A stretch of DNA of 64,000 nucleotides from Boletus sp. NGJ (GCA_019096195.1 JAGTXK010000126.1:62001-126000), one strand, 5' to 3'. Counted from the stretch's first letter, positions 13,379 to 25,230 are shown. Numbers and translations: made by a program. The notes: generated by a model not told the origin, from the sequence alone.

Positions 13379-13842
13379 TCATGAAGAATACATTTCTTCT
13401 TTTATCTCGATGCCTAAGTCCCAACGTCAGCGCCAATAATAATAAAAATGATCATTGACGTACCCAACTCTTCTCGAAGTGGCTTGAGCTCGTCCAAGTA
13501 TGCCTGGTACTGCTGCTTGTTCTCCACCTTTTCCTTGATACCCTCAAATACACGAACGGCAGTCGCGTAGTCGTTCACACGGCGTGCCGCGCGGACAGCA
13601 GCCTCGACGACATCAGGAGAGGGAACGAGATCGTGGGCAAAACAGTTGTTCAAGCCACGTTGTACCTCGAAGAGGTCCTCTGCGCCTTGGAAGAAGGCGA
13701 CATAGCGGTCCGAGAAGGCTTCAAAGGTCTCTTGGCTGTGGGCATCCGACGACGAGAAGCGGATCCTGGCGGGGAGAGCGGGAGTAGCGCGACGAAGAGC
13801 TGCGGTGGGGCGTGCACGGAGAACGGAGGACACGATGCGCAT
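13379..13842 (-). CDS. COX6: cytochrome c oxidase subunit VI (COX Va family)
   Basis: Nuclear-encoded subunit of mitochondrial complex IV on the matrix side of the inner membrane. Exon 1 (13,464-13,842) encodes MRIVSSVLRARPTAALRRA, an Arg-rich, acid-free mitochondrial presequence, and then ETFEAFSDRYVAFFQGAEDL, DLVPSPDVVEAAVRAARRVND, TAVRVFEGIKEKV and LDELKPLREELG, all characteristic of the family. A 50-base intron (13,414-13,463) separates a short last exon (13,379-13,413) that adds IEIKEEMYSS and the stop. Exon lengths 379 + 35 give 137 residues, close to the yeast protein's size. The next gene, a P450, ends about 200 bases upstream and is read in the same direction. Confidence 0.95.
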
Positions 13843-14038
13843 GTTGGTCGAGGAGTAAAGAATGGCAGAAACTTGGTAGAGAATGTGGGAAACTCAAAAC
13901 GATTCCGACTCCCTCCGTTGCGGGTGTGGCTGTGCTACAACCTATACTCTAGCACAAATTTATTCTACTGTAGGTACCAAGACTACAAGCAAAAAAATCG
14001 CATATGTGACAACCCGATACTAGAACATTCAATGATCT

Positions 14039-16109
14039 CTAGTGTCTCTTTCTGAACATGACCTTGGCATTTGGGTCGGCTGTGATCGATGTAGTGACGT
14101 GGATACTCTCTGGAATGGCCGTCTTCTCCTCCAACTTCACATCGTACGAAAGGACAATGTGTGCCAACATAGCTTTCATCTCGTGAGCGACAAAGAATCG
14201 GCCAGGACTAACCACCAGCTCCGCGTCAAGTATTTCCAAAGAGAAACGGAGAGCGAGTACGTACCATGCACCTCTACCATGTCCAAACGGCAGGTATTCC
14301 AGGCTGGTCGAAATGAACTGATGCTTCGTGCCCTCTCCTAGCACTTCCCGCATTCTAGCGAATCGGAATGGATCAAACAGAGCCGCATTTTCATATAATT
14401 CGTCGTCGAGGTGAAGACACCGAGAGGCTGCAGAGATCAATGTCCCCTTCGGTATAAACATTCCATCAGAGAAGGTAAAATCCTTCATCGCCTTGCGCGC
14501 AAGACTTTCTGATAGTCCGCAGTCAGTACATCCTACGCACGAACCCAAGATAACGTGCCTGATCCAGTTCCTTTCAAGCGCTGGTTCTCCTTTAGGAAGC
14601 TATCTATCTTGTGCATCTTGTCTAATGCTGCCTTTGACCAACCTTCCCGGTCAACGATAGGTTCCACCTCCTCGCGAAGGGGTTGTATGTATTGAGGGTT
14701 AGCCGCAAGGTAGAATAACGCGTGTGTGAAACTCTAGAATTGTCCATAAGACCTTGGCTCAGGCACACGACGTTGGACGTACCTGGGAGGTTACCTACAA
14801 CAAGGTGGAACTAGGCGTTAACTATCAATTGAGAATAACCGGAGCTTACATGAATAGAGGCAAAGTTAGAGCTCAACACACGAGCTGTTAATTGATTCAC
14901 TGTGCGGTCCTCACCCTCTGCTACATCCATCATCCACGAAAGAAAGTCGTTCTACCAGACTAACGGTCAGTCATGCTACAGTAACAAATAAGACCGCCGA
15001 ACAGGCTTGTCGACCCAGTCATTCCCGTACTTATCGAGACATCTCTGCCGTTCTTCAATGATTGGAGCAAGATATGTCATACCGCGCTCGATCGTTTGAG
15101 TCGCGTTCTTGATGAAAAAGGCGAAAATACTGTCAAGGATTCAGGATAAGTATTGGTGCAGAAACTGAGAAGAACTTGCGGTGACAAAAATGAGGGGAAA
15201 CGCTGAAGGAAAAGCCCTCCATTCATGACGTTTAGACCGTTTTGCATGTTGAAATCCATCCAATCAGGGTTACGGCCTAGATAAAACGTGAGAAACGAGG
15301 GGGGATTTGATTGAAGGACCTGCGGACACAAAGGAAGACCGACAAATACTCTGTTGCTCGTTCTGAAAGTGACCCTTTGAATGGTGTTCAAGGCCGGCAC
15401 GCTCTTCCATTCTGCATATCTCCACTCTTAGCAACCGATAAATACTGGTGAAGCAACAACTCCTCACCATCACGTTTCAGATCCAAAACCTCGTCAAACG
15501 CAGAGATAATCTCGTCTCTGATTTCAGAAGACAAGACTCCGATACTGCGAGTTAGTTGCGAACGAATAATTGGAATATGGTAAGGGTTAATATGAATATC
15601 TTTTCCCAGTGTGTAATCGGCAGAAATTCGCTGTTGATATAAATCGTCGTAAACATTCACAAGGAAAGAAAAAAAAGTCGCCACTTACATCCCTAACGGC
15701 GTCGCGGAAAGAAAACTGGTCTCCGGTAGCCCTATGCAGTTCTTCCATATGTTCGCGACCGCTTACGATCACTAACCAGCGGTACTGATCGGCAACCTTG
15801 AATACTTTGTGTTTGTACTAGCGTAATTGTCACACGAGGCGCCCGCAAATGCGACACGACAACCTTGCCTTTGCGTAGCCTTCTCGGATGACATCTACAC
15901 CATTCGTCTGAAACTTACAACCAGCCCACCATGATCCGAGCCAGCTACTCGACCCCACAGTCGGGATTGCATCGAACTAGCAAAAAAAAGGTTAGGAAGG
16001 GACGTCAAGATGTGCCCTCACGTACCGCCGACCGTCGGAATACCTTTGTGACGACGAGAATGGCAGCGATAATGCCTGCAATGAAATAAGTGACGTTTGT
16101 AGGGTTCAT
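14039..16109 (-). CDS. cytochrome P450 (copy 1 of tandem pair)
   Basis: Membrane-anchored haem-thiolate monooxygenase, probably in the ER. The N-terminus MNPTNVTYFIAGIIAAILVV is a signal-anchor helix. Many short introns separate exons carrying DAIPTVGSSSWLGSWWAG, then PYHIPIIRSQLTR, TSNRVFVGLPLC, the ExxR helix (ENQR in DSFLKENQRL) and the haem loop FGHGRGACPGRFF. In that loop the Cys codon is split by an intron near 14,200-14,265. The C-terminus is AKVMFRKRH. The family resembles basidiomycete P450s often labelled ent-kaurene oxidase-like; the substrate cannot be told from sequence. One intron, just before SLARKAMKDFTF (about 14,485-14,545), appears to use a GC donor. Copy 2, about 1 kb upstream, has the same exon layout, so this is a tandem duplication. 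No break was found in the exons checked. Confidence 0.9.
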
Positions 16110-17122
16110 GAGTAGGTTTAGTCCCGGGGAAGCTATCGGGAGAAGGGGGGGGATCGGATCTTGGCGTACAGTTCAATGGGCATATATAGCCCCCACATCG
16201 ACGGAGAACGAAATGCGCTATCGAAACGCACTTTCCCCGCCAAATCGGATGGTGGGTTTTAATTAATATGTCGAGATGACTATAACGCGCATCGCTGACT
16301 TTGATCTAGCCGCCTGAAAGGCAGGTTGGGATGTACCACGGTGAGGGAAACCTACCTCACCGAGCCTAGGTTTTGTTCACATACCAATACCAAATCACCC
16401 ATGCCTTCAAAGATTGACGTGATGCGTGCGGCCAGAGTGACGGATACTTGGGACCCGTTCGACGGGGAAAGAGTGCTTTTCGCGCGCTTCGATCGGGAAG
16501 GTGGCGACTAAAAGGTGTCATTTCCAGAGGCATTCCGGCCCGACATAGAGGCAGGCAATATATCCATGCATGGGAAGTAGAGCGGTATCTGACAATGATC
16601 TTATACAGACGCAAGATGTCAGCAATTGGTGGAATGTACGGATCGACAGGGACGATTTGAAAGGCGTTGCCGTACCACTGGGTGCCGTACCTGAACACGG
16701 ACATTGACCGGAAGTACTCGGATTGGCTGCTTTTCTTAGAGTACACGTTCTGGTTCATCCAATCATTGGGCTTCTTCGTCGAGTTCGAGCTGGCAGTGGA
16801 AGTTCATCATCAACAAGCGGGCATTACCCAAGTTTAGAAGATGGCAAGCCTTGGTTCGACTCAGACAAAATTGGTCAGCCCGAAACCATCTGCGCCGCGT
16901 GGTACAAATCACGCCCCTCAATGAGTGGCGATCTATCTCAATCATGATAGCGGCAATGGGAATGATAACAGTCAAACGATAAACCTCCGACTAACGTGTA
17001 CATTCAAGGAGCCTTAAAAACCTTGTTTCCTGTCCAATCGTGTGAAAAAGATGTAAGAAAAAGAAAGAAAAACCAACGAAGAATTGAGGCATGTAATACA
17101 AGTGAAGTGAAAATCATTTTAG
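16110..17122. other. spacer between the two P450 genes
   Basis: About 1 kb holding the promoter side of P450 copy 1 and the 3' side of copy 2. A plus-strand frame at about 16,660-16,830 reads PYLNTDIDRKYSDWLLFLEY and continues hydrophobic to a stop. It is only about 58 codons, has a stop immediately upstream and no recognisable family. A competing minus-strand frame overlaps it. It could be a relic of an inserted gene; I do not call one. Confidence 0.4.
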
Positions 17123-19242
17123 TCAACCCTCCTTCTGAACATGACCTTTGCACTCGGATTGACCACCAGTGCCGTCGCAAAACGCAGCGTTTTCGGGTGC
17201 GTCGCGTTGTCCGGCAGCTTGACATCAGACGTCAGCACAAGGTGGGCTAACATAGTTTTCAGCTCGCTTGCAGCAAAGAAACGGCCCGGGCTATCACACA
17301 GTCAATGATCTCTCATGGTTTCTGGAAGCTGCGAGAACGAAAGAGCGTACCACGCATGTCTACCATGTCCAAATGGCAAGTACTCGGTCGTCGTTGAGAC
17401 GAGTTGATGCTTCACACCCTCGCCGTCCTCTCCACGCAGGTCGGCAAATCGGAAGGGCTCGAATGCGTCGGGGTTTTCGTAGAACGTTTCATCGCGGTGT
17501 ATAGATCGAGCGGCTGCAGAGATAGTGGTGCCCTTTGGTACAAACGTGCCGTCCGAGAACGTGAAGTCCTTCATTGCCTTACGCGTCAGAGTCACTAATG
17601 GGTTGAATTATCAGAGTGGCTGACGCGTCAAATGGAGCTTACGACACCTACAGCCGTTAATGCCTTCGAGACGTTGACTTTCTTTGATGAAGCTGTCTAC
17701 TTTTCGCATCCTGCCCAGTGCAACTTTCGACCATCCTTCCTTCTCAACGATCGCTTCAACCTCCTCACGAAGAGGTTGGATATACTGGGGATTCGCTGCG
17801 AGGTAGAACAGCACATGAGTGAAGCTCTGCCATGTGATGTCAATAAGCGGGTTGGAGCTGCAACGAGATATTCGAAGCATACATGGGAAGCCGTCTAACA
17901 GCAAATCGAAAGATCTGAGCATTATCAGTATGCAAGGAAACGACATCAGGACTCACGTGGATAGCCGCAAAATTGAGGACCAATATGCGAGTTATCAAGG
18001 ACTTTACTGTCGACTCTGGACCCTCTGCCTCGTCCATCAACCATGATAGAAAGTCATTCTATAAAAAAACCGATAATGAGTACTGATCTCGTCTGCGAAC
18101 AAGGCTGACCAACAGGCTTGTCGACCCACCCATCCCCATACTCGTTTAGATATTTCTGTCGCTCCTCAATTATCGGACCAAGAAGCTTCTTTCCACGCTG
18201 GTTGCTTTGATTAACGTTCGTAAGGAACCAGGCAACCATTCTGTCACCACGTTGAAAGATTCGCCCCGGGTAGACAGCTCCAGGTGACTCACGGTTTCAG
18301 AAAGTCCGGGAACAGCCTGAGGATAGTCCCTTCTTTGATGACATTGATGGCATATTGGATGTTGAGATCTATCCAGTCAGGATCACGGCCTGGGGTAATT
18401 GAAGTAAGAACTAAAGGAACGGGAGACAATTGAAATGCTCACACAATGGGAGTCCGACAAACACTCTGTTGCTCGTTCTGCAGATCACCTTTTGCATGCT
18501 GCTGAGCGCCGGCAAACTCTTCCATTCTGATTGTTCCAGGCATTGATGAATAACGCAAACATATGAGAATAAGATGCTCACCGTTGCCTCTGAGATCCAG
18601 CACGTCATCGAAGGCCAATGTTATCTCATTTCTGATCTCTGGATACAAGACTCCGATGTTCCGAGTCAGTTGTGAGCGAACAATTGGAACATGATAGGGG
18701 TCATAGTGGATTTCGGGTGCCATTGTGTACTCGGTTTGAAGTTGCTGTCAATGATATTTAGTACAAGCGACTCTCACTTGATGAGAACAGTGGCTCACAT
18801 CATTTGCGGCTTCCTGGAAAGAGAGCGTATCGTCTGGTGCTGTCCGTAGTTCTTCCAAATGCTTGCGATTGCTGACGACGACGATCCAGCAATTGCGTGC
18901 TGCAACCTTGAATGGTGCTGACTGGTGCTGTAATATCGTGCGTGAGCGTGCATGAAATGTGTGTGAAGGACCAGACTTGCCTTCTCATACCCTTCTTGTA
19001 TCACGTCAAGCGCGTTGATGAGATACTTTAAACCAGCCCACCATGAGCCGGGAAAGCCACTGGTGCCAACTGTAGGTATAGCATCCAGCTGTGGGAACTA
19101 GCCAGGGTTGAGAAGAGCAAATATTTCGGGCAACTAAACTCACCTTAGAAGGCTGGAACAACTTTACGGCGACGATAAGGACAGAGGTAGCGACAACATA
19201 ACCAGAGATGTGCGCCGGTATTTCCAGGAGTCGAGAACCCAT
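17123..19242 (-). CDS. cytochrome P450 (copy 2 of tandem pair)
   Basis: Paralogue of the P450 at 14.0-16.1 kb, same strand. Starts MGSRLLEIPAHISGYVVATS with a membrane anchor. Exons then carry LDAIPTVGTSGFPGSWWAG, PYHVPIVRSQLTRNIGVLYP, TSNRVFVGLPLC, GPIIEERQKYLNEYGDGWVD, the I-helix region with NFAAIH, and the ExxR helix in KVDSFIKESQRLEG. The PERF-type region FEPFRFADLRGEDGEGVKHQ and the haem loop start FGHGRHA follow, with the Cys and PGRFF on the next exon. The end is AKVMFRRRVD before the TGA at 17,123-17,125. At the intron where copy 1 has a GC donor, this gene has an ordinary GT (after GIN-G). The same 'ent-kaurene oxidase-like' resemblance applies; substrate unknown. No obvious break. 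Confidence 0.9.
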
Positions 19243-19697
19243 TGGGAGAAGGCCGACTTACCAGAGCAACGTCTGCCAGTAGCTCGATATTAAAAGCTAT
19301 ACGTTCCGACGGACATCGCAGAATCTCAGATCCCGCCTTCCGGGATAGCTTCCAACGGACACTTAGTATGGCATTCAGTGCGTGTCGTACGATGTTGGTC
19401 AGGAAAGTGGTACTCGGGTGTTTATGCATGACATCGCTAATCGCAAAGATTACAAACGCCACTAGCAAATCGGTGTCAGAGTTGAAACCGTTGGAGCCCG
19501 CTTCCATTTCGCACGGTCGTGGGCTATACATGGCTGATGCGACGCATCTCCGAGGAGATAATCTATTAACCATCGGCGAAGTTGGTCCCCGGCAACTCCC
19601 GAGTTGCACTGTATTTGGCTGTATTTGGGTCGACTGTACAGTTGGAGTCAGCCACATTTGCTCATCGTCTAGCACAACCAGCACCCACCGCTACACG

Positions 19698-20581
19698 ATG
19701 TCGACCGATCTCCAGTGGCTCCTTCTCCGCGTCAGTGCCAGCGTTCACCCTCTAGATGAAATGTTGACGAGCCTTGACAGAACTACAACTCATTCCTCGT
19801 GAAGAAGGTCCCAGAGGGTCCTGTCTTCTCCACCGAACCCGTATGTGAGGCACTGTCGTTTTACGTTCCATCCACCCGACGTGTCATCACAACAGGGTAA
19901 CCTCCGCAATGTCCACTCACACAAGTACTCCGGTCTTGCCAACGCAAAGGCAAGGCTGCTCTTCGATATCGATTTCATAATGACATATTGATGCAATTAA
20001 TGATGTTTCGCAGACAATCGACATCAAGGACTCTCCCTCGGGCATCCAGGTTACCGTGAACAAGTCCAAGGCGACGCCTCATCAAGTCTGCGCCTCCCGG
20101 ACAACATTCACTATCCGTAACCGCTCCGGTGGACGTCGTGCATCGGGTGTTGTCGCCGGTCTCGCAAAGAAGGGTTACCGCCCGGATCTCCGAGCCGTGA
20201 GTACTTATTTTTTTCGAGACATCGTTTCCGTTTCCGTCCTCTGCCTTGCTTTGGAGATCAACCCAAACGCACTCTCGTTAGAACTCGCTGGAAAACACCT
20301 ACTGGTGTATGAAAGTTGAGCGTGGACACGTTTGCAATATCTATATAGTCCATCTTTTGGACAGTCCCCACATGCAATTTTCTTCCCCATATATTTTCTT
20401 TGCGGGGAGGCGCAATTGGCGACTACATTTTTCTCTGTCCTTGATCATCCTGGGGTGTATTCAACTAACAGGGTATCATGGACAGGCTGCCCTCGGTCGC
20501 ACCTCTGCCCTGATTGCCGCACAAAAGGAAAAGAAGCCTCGTCCACCAAAGAAGGCTCGGGGGAAGAAGGCCACTGCATGA
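19698..20581 (+). CDS. RPL28: 60S ribosomal protein L28 (eL28)
   Basis: Large-subunit cytosolic ribosomal protein. Five exons give 141 residues in frame: 19,698-19,730 (MSTDLQWLLLR), 19,781-19,840 (NYNSFLVKKVPEGPVFSTEP), 19,896-19,949 (GNLRNVHSHKYSGLANAK), 20,014-20,196 (TIDIKDSPSGIQVTVNKSKA to GYRPDLRA) and 20,486-20,581 (AALGRTSALIAAQKEKK and a basic tail). The length and the conserved HSHKYSGLAN block fit eL28. The third intron must use a GC donor (AAG|GCAAGG, from 19,950), because no GT is available before an in-frame stop. The fourth intron is unusually long for this window (about 290 bases). A P450 gene is divergent upstream. Confidence 0.95.
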
Positions 20582-20802
20582 CCGCTTCACTGTGTATCTC
20601 TAGTAGTCGCGTTTCCCTATGTACCTTCATAACAAAATAGGCACTGTTATGCCAGCTAGGCTTACGCTTATCGTTGGTTCATGCATATGTTTGGGCAGTT
20701 TCGGATCGACCGATACAAGGTAAAAATACATACAGGATCCAGCTATTGTGTACAACATTCGCCTCGCGAATTCAACGCCAATTATTCAGTCCATAATTGA
20801 TT

Positions 20803-21370
20803 TAAACAGCCAACACTTTGCCCATGGGCTGACCGATCCTGCCCCCCGCTCCGAAAGAGTTCTTCGAGCCCAAGTGATCCTTGGAAGGCGTCGTCGCATC
20901 GATCTTGCGATACACGCTCTCCTTGAGTCTGTTCTGGTCACGACCACCATGGCCATGCTTCTTCTCCTTCTTGGGAGCCTCTTCCTCGTTATACGGGGGA
21001 GGGTGCGTCTGTGTCTGTGCTTGTGCTTGTTCTTGTTCTTGTTCTTCGCCTTCCCCCTGTGTAGCGGGACGCGGATAGTCTGCGTTCTCGGCGGGGTGCG
21101 TGTTCGCGGGAGCGGAAGCACCGCTGTTTTTTTTTCGTGGCGTGTCGATGCCAGATGGGGGTACTGTTTGAGTGGGCTGTCAGGAAATCGTCGGTGTGTT
21201 GACTCACGGGACGTTGTGGGGTTTGGGACGTGCGCTGATAGAGAGACGACGACCGCCGACTCTCACTACCGCATGAGGGAAAGACCGTCAGTACGAGTCG
21301 TTCATGTGTCTCGTGCAGTGTCGTGATACTTACGGGCTGGGGAATGCTGGGCCGATAGAGTGTCAGACAT
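20803..21370 (-). CDS. hypothetical Ser/Pro/Gln-rich small protein
   Basis: I do not recognise a named family. Three exons keep one frame. MSDTLSAQHSPA starts at about 21,370. A second exon (around 21,195-21,255) ends before an intron GTGAGT...GACAG, and a long last exon starts PTQTVPPSGIDTPRKK. The last exon has a Gln/Glu-rich segment (GEGEEQEQEQAQAQTQT), a PPPY motif (a possible WW-domain ligand), then a Lys-rich part, KESVYRKIDATTPSKDHLGS and the end GGRISQPMGKVLAV. The basic, Gly-rich C-terminus looks like a conserved fungal stress-type protein, but that is an impression only. It is convergent with RPL28. Confidence 0.65.
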
Positions 21371-21661
21371 GGTACTGGCTGGGGTGGACGTCGAGAGAAG
21401 GGCAGCGGAGTTAAATCGACCTGGGTGGTTGCAGGTCGTGTGACTGTCCAAAATGCAATTCGAATTCGAGATATCCGCACGTTGCAAATGAGCCTATTTG
21501 GATCAGAGTTCATCGCAAGACACTCATCCGTCAAGAGGCGGAACATCAGACTGATACAGTCATGGCGTCGTTTGGCACATGTCCATAGCATGCAAGGACA
21601 TCGTGATGAGGAATGACATGCGCATAGAGCCTGGGATAAGTAGATGAACAAATGAAAACGT

Positions 21662-22466
21662 TTACTCTTCCTCCTCTTCGTCGCCGCCCTCCTCTCTCTT
21701 GGCAGCTGCAGCAGCCCGCTTGCGCTTGACGCGACCAGGGCGTCCGCCTCCGTATGGCGAAGTGAGCGCAAAGTCGATGTGCTTCTGCGAATCGAGTCGA
21801 ACAACAAATGATGGGACGTCAACAATTTGCTTTCCGACACTTGAAGGGATCACATGAGCATCCTGGTTATACAATTAGGAAATCTCGTCGTACCGAATGT
21901 GGCGTTGTTTGATGAGCGTACGAGCGTGGTGGATACTCTTGGCGAGGTTCGTCTTGAACACCTGCGTTTGCAGCCGGCGTTCCAAGAAATCCTCGACTTT
22001 CAGAGCCAGCACGTAATCGAGCCGCATGCGGGACTCGTCGAGCACACCAATGCGGACGAGACGACGGATGAGGGCGTTACCCTCGAAAAGACGCTTGGGG
22101 TCCTTGTCGTCGAGCTTGAGCAGCTCACGAGCAGCACGACGGATTTTTGAGAGAATGAGACCGATACGCCAGATCTCGCGTTTGTTGCGGAGGCCGTACT
22201 CGCCGGCAAGCTAGACCCATAAGATATTTCAATCTTCATCAACGCGATTGTGGTGGATAAGAGTACCTTCAACTCTGCATCGAGACGAGCTGAACCGTAT
22301 GCACGATGAGGGACCTTGTAACTGTAGTGTTATCAATTCTGTGGTGAGTACCCGAATTCCCGCATCGACCTCGAGACTCACGTCTTGCTATGGTTCCGTG
22401 GTGCCCTGCGGTGAAAGAATCAGCACGATGTGGGGGTTGTGCACAACGAAGACAGTACCTGGGCAT
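21662..22466 (-). CDS. RPS9: 40S ribosomal protein S9 (uS4)
   Basis: Small-subunit ribosomal protein of the uS4 family, an early rRNA-binding assembly protein. The start exon at 22,466 is tiny (MP plus part of a codon), then RAPRNHSKT, then [18 protein letters not shown]. After another intron come [40 protein letters not shown], the S4 RNA-binding core [33 protein letters not shown], and the last exon [17 protein letters not shown] ending in an acidic tail. The size and all blocks fit fungal RPS9. It is transcribed divergently from RPL21 with only about 220 bases between start codons. Confidence 0.95.
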
Positions 22467-22685
22467 TTTTCTTGAGGTCGGACGTGTGTCAGTCCACGGC
22501 CACACTGGATGGCTGGTGTGGTGTGCGCGCCACAACTGTACAGTTCCATCTCAAGCCACCGGAGATACCCGGGTCATCCACTCGACACCACCCTCAATAC
22601 CGACATCGACGACGCCGACACCGTAAGTCTACTAAAGACCTTCTTTCTCCTCGTCGCTACTAACAACAACTGCGCAGCATTCAAG
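22467..22685. promoter_or_regulatory. shared divergent promoter of RPS9 and RPL21, with RPL21 5'-UTR intron
   Basis: The start codons of two ribosomal protein genes on opposite strands are about 219 bases apart, so one region must drive both. On the RPL21 side, 22,623-22,677 has the form of a 5'-UTR intron: GTAAGT donor, a CTACTAAC branch site and a GCGCAG acceptor, eight bases before the ATG. No known factor site was identified with confidence. Confidence 0.7.
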
Positions 22686-23333
22686 ATGCCTCACTCATTC
22701 GGTTACCGAGCGCGTACGCGCGACATGTTCAAGCGGGGCTTCAAGGGTAAAGACCTAGCCCCGTCTCTGCGTAAACCTGGATCCTAACGAATGCATCAGA
22801 GCACGGCCCCATTAAATTGTCGACATACCTCATCAACTACCGCGTCGGTGATATCGTCGACATCAAGGCTAACGCCGCCCAACAAAAGGGTATGCCCCAC
22901 AAATACTACCACGGGTTCGTCCGTTTGTTTCAGACATGCTCGTGCTGGATTTTTGTCTGAGTGCTGAAATCGCAGACGAACTGGCATCGTCTACAACGTG
23001 ACGCAACACGCCGTTGGTGTCATCGTGTACAAGGTCGTTGGAAACCGGTATATCGAGAAGCGTGTCAACCTCCGCACCGAGCACATCAGACATTCCAAAT
23101 GTCGGCAAGAGTTCTTGGACCGAGTGAAGCGCAACCACGATGCACACGTCGCTGCCAAGGAAAAGGGTGGTAAGTATGCTGTGTGTGTTGGGAGCCATGC
23201 ATACTGATGGTGTACGCTAGAACGTGTCTCGCTGAAGCGCGTGCATGTACTTCCTCGGGAGGCCCACACTGTGTCGGTTGCTGAAAACGCACCGCAGACG
23301 ATGGTGCCTGTACCATACGAGACTACGATTTAA
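22686..23333 (+). CDS. RPL21: 60S ribosomal protein L21 (eL21)
   Basis: Large-subunit cytosolic ribosomal protein. Four exons, 22,686-22,746, 22,800-22,914, 22,976-23,169 and 23,221-23,333, add up to 160 residues, the usual eL21 length. The sequence begins [20 protein letters not shown] and continues [58 protein letters not shown], then [20 protein letters not shown] and the end [20 protein letters not shown]. All three introns are short GT-AG and keep frame. A probable 5'-UTR intron lies just upstream in the promoter shared with RPS9. Confidence 0.96.
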
Positions 23334-23490
23334 AACGGGATGTGCATTGTTAATTGTCGTACTTCTCTATGCTAGCTCCCTGCAATGATGATCACTTGCT
23401 ATGCCGCCGAGTTGACTGAGGGTCATGCCTATATTGGGGCAAAGGCCGTGGAGAAATAACATAGCCAAACAACCACCCCTCAACTCGACG

Positions 23491-24620
23491 ATGCCATCCA
23501 AGCGCGACCCAGACCGCTCACGATCCCCAGAACGAGACTCTTCCCTCCCAGATGACATCTCCCCCATCTCAGAATCCGACTACTTTCTCAAAAATACCGA
23601 ATTCAGAGTATGGCTCAAGGACGAAAAGGACAAGGTCTGTCGTGCGCACGCTGCCGTCAAACACGCTGAGCCCTCCCCTTGTATTTGCAAATGACAGTAC
23701 TTTGATGAACTCTCGAGCGAGAGAGCGCGCAGGTGTGCATGCGCCGATCCACCTGTTCCATGGCAATGCCATTGACTCGTAGTGATGACCTCAATACCAA
23801 ACCTTCACAGTTATTTTCGCAAGTTCGTTCGAGCGTGGAACAAAGGGAGACTCTCCAGTGCGTTTTGGACAAGATCACCCCCGTCCCTCCCTCGCGAATG
23901 TTCACTGACGTGTCGCATCACAATAGAAGGGTTGTATCACGACGCAGCAGCGATGGCCGGCTCGGCTGCCAACCAAACTGCTTACAAGTGGTCGTTTGCT
24001 GACAAGAGATCGAGTGCAGATACCAACGCACTCCGCATCGCACGCGAGGACGTAGATTCGGCGACGTATCACCCCTCGGGTGCCGGTGGCCATGCTCACA
24101 GGACTGCTGGCGGCGGAAATCGCGTCATCGGACCCACCCTCCCATCCGCATCAGACCTCGTCCTCGCGAGAGAGGCCACGTCAGAACACCGAGCCTCCGA
24201 ACGTGACCTCAAACGCAAACGGGATCGTGCAGAGGCGAAGGAACGTCTGGAAGACACGGTGGGACCGAAAGAAGTGGGACGAGAGGGGATGTTGGAGAAG
24301 AAGCGTGCGCGGAGAGAGAACGATCGTGCGTTTCGGGAAAAGGGCGATGATGGGTACGAAGCGGACGAATCGACGTTGCTCGGCGGTGGTGATAGTTTTA
24401 GAGACCAGTATGTGTTTCTGATTCTCGCCAAGTTTTTGTTGTTGACGTCCACGACAGCATAGCACGACGGGATGCTGCGCGGAGACGGTTCGAAGAGAAG
24501 CGTGCGACAGGGCGAGAAGACAAGGTGGCGACGGCGCGTGAACGTGCGGTCGCGATCCGCGAGAAGGACAAGGCGACCATGGACATGTTCCAACAGCTTG
24601 CTAAACAGCGGTTCGGATAG
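23491..24620 (+). CDS. SCI1-like (style cell-cycle inhibitor 1-like) nuclear protein
   Basis: Resembles the eukaryotic SCI1-like/UPF0653 group, small basic nuclear proteins of unclear role. The N-terminal exon starts MPSKRDPDRSRSPERDSSLP and contains the family core DYFLKNTEFRVWLKDEKDK, continued on short exons as YFDELSSERAR and YFRKFVRAWNKGRLS. A long exon (about 23,930-24,407) holds a coiled, charged region with HRASERDLKRKRDRAEAKER and LLGGGDSF. The last exon (about 24,462-24,620) ends RREDKVAT-like charged sequence and MDMFQQLAKQRFG. Five exons, all joined in frame. A truncated, inverted copy of the last two exons is at 5.76-6.08 kb. The gene converges on the WD40 gene downstream. The assignment rests on the core motif and is moderately sure. 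Confidence 0.75.
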
Positions 24621-25230
24621 TTTTGCACCCATCGTACATATTACCGTGAGCACACATGGATGCTATCATCATATGCTGGTGATACACGGCCCATCACCAA
24701 CATTGGTCCTTCTCTGTGCATCCGTCGTGCGGTGTCGGTGCGCATTCTTTGTGCCAGCTTTGCAAATAGACATGTCATCTACGTTCTCCCGAGACATGTG
24801 TAGTCCCGGCATCGCTCTGATACAGCGTGATGACGACGTGTCTCTCTGTAAACTTCCTGTACAAGAAAGAAATCAAACATTCAGACCTGACCAAAAGGTT
24901 GGGTTGTGCGATACCCTAACACACACGCTGGCATTAACCAATATTCTTTAGCTTCGTGATCAATCAGGTACTGTCCTCCGAGTATCTGCATGTATTACAT
25001 TGAAACACCTGGATCAATCCGTCTCATCGTGTGCACCTGAACGAATACATAACATCCACGCGGGTAACCTGACTGCAACGGTTGCGTCGTTTGATCCTCG
25101 CTGATGCTGATCCACTATAAGTCTAACAATGTAAACTCGGGGACATCGCACGCACCACTACATGGACCCTCGTAGGCGAAGGTTCAGGCAGATTATTCTC
25201 TCGTTGCACCTAATAAGACGTGAGCTGTCG
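24621..25230. other. convergent intergenic region; contains duplicated flank
   Basis: Between two convergent genes. The right part (about 24,985-25,230) is repeated at about 28,790-29,010 with high similarity, including a shared block around ATCCACGCGGGTAACCTGAC, so it belongs to the duplicated 3' flank of the WD40 copies. The left part shows no gene I can support. Confidence 0.6.

Noticed and set aside
20989-21840. 283-codon minus-strand ORF
   Set aside because: The frame that makes sense over this region is a different one, with introns and a shorter protein; this one runs through introns and a neighbouring intergenic stretch.
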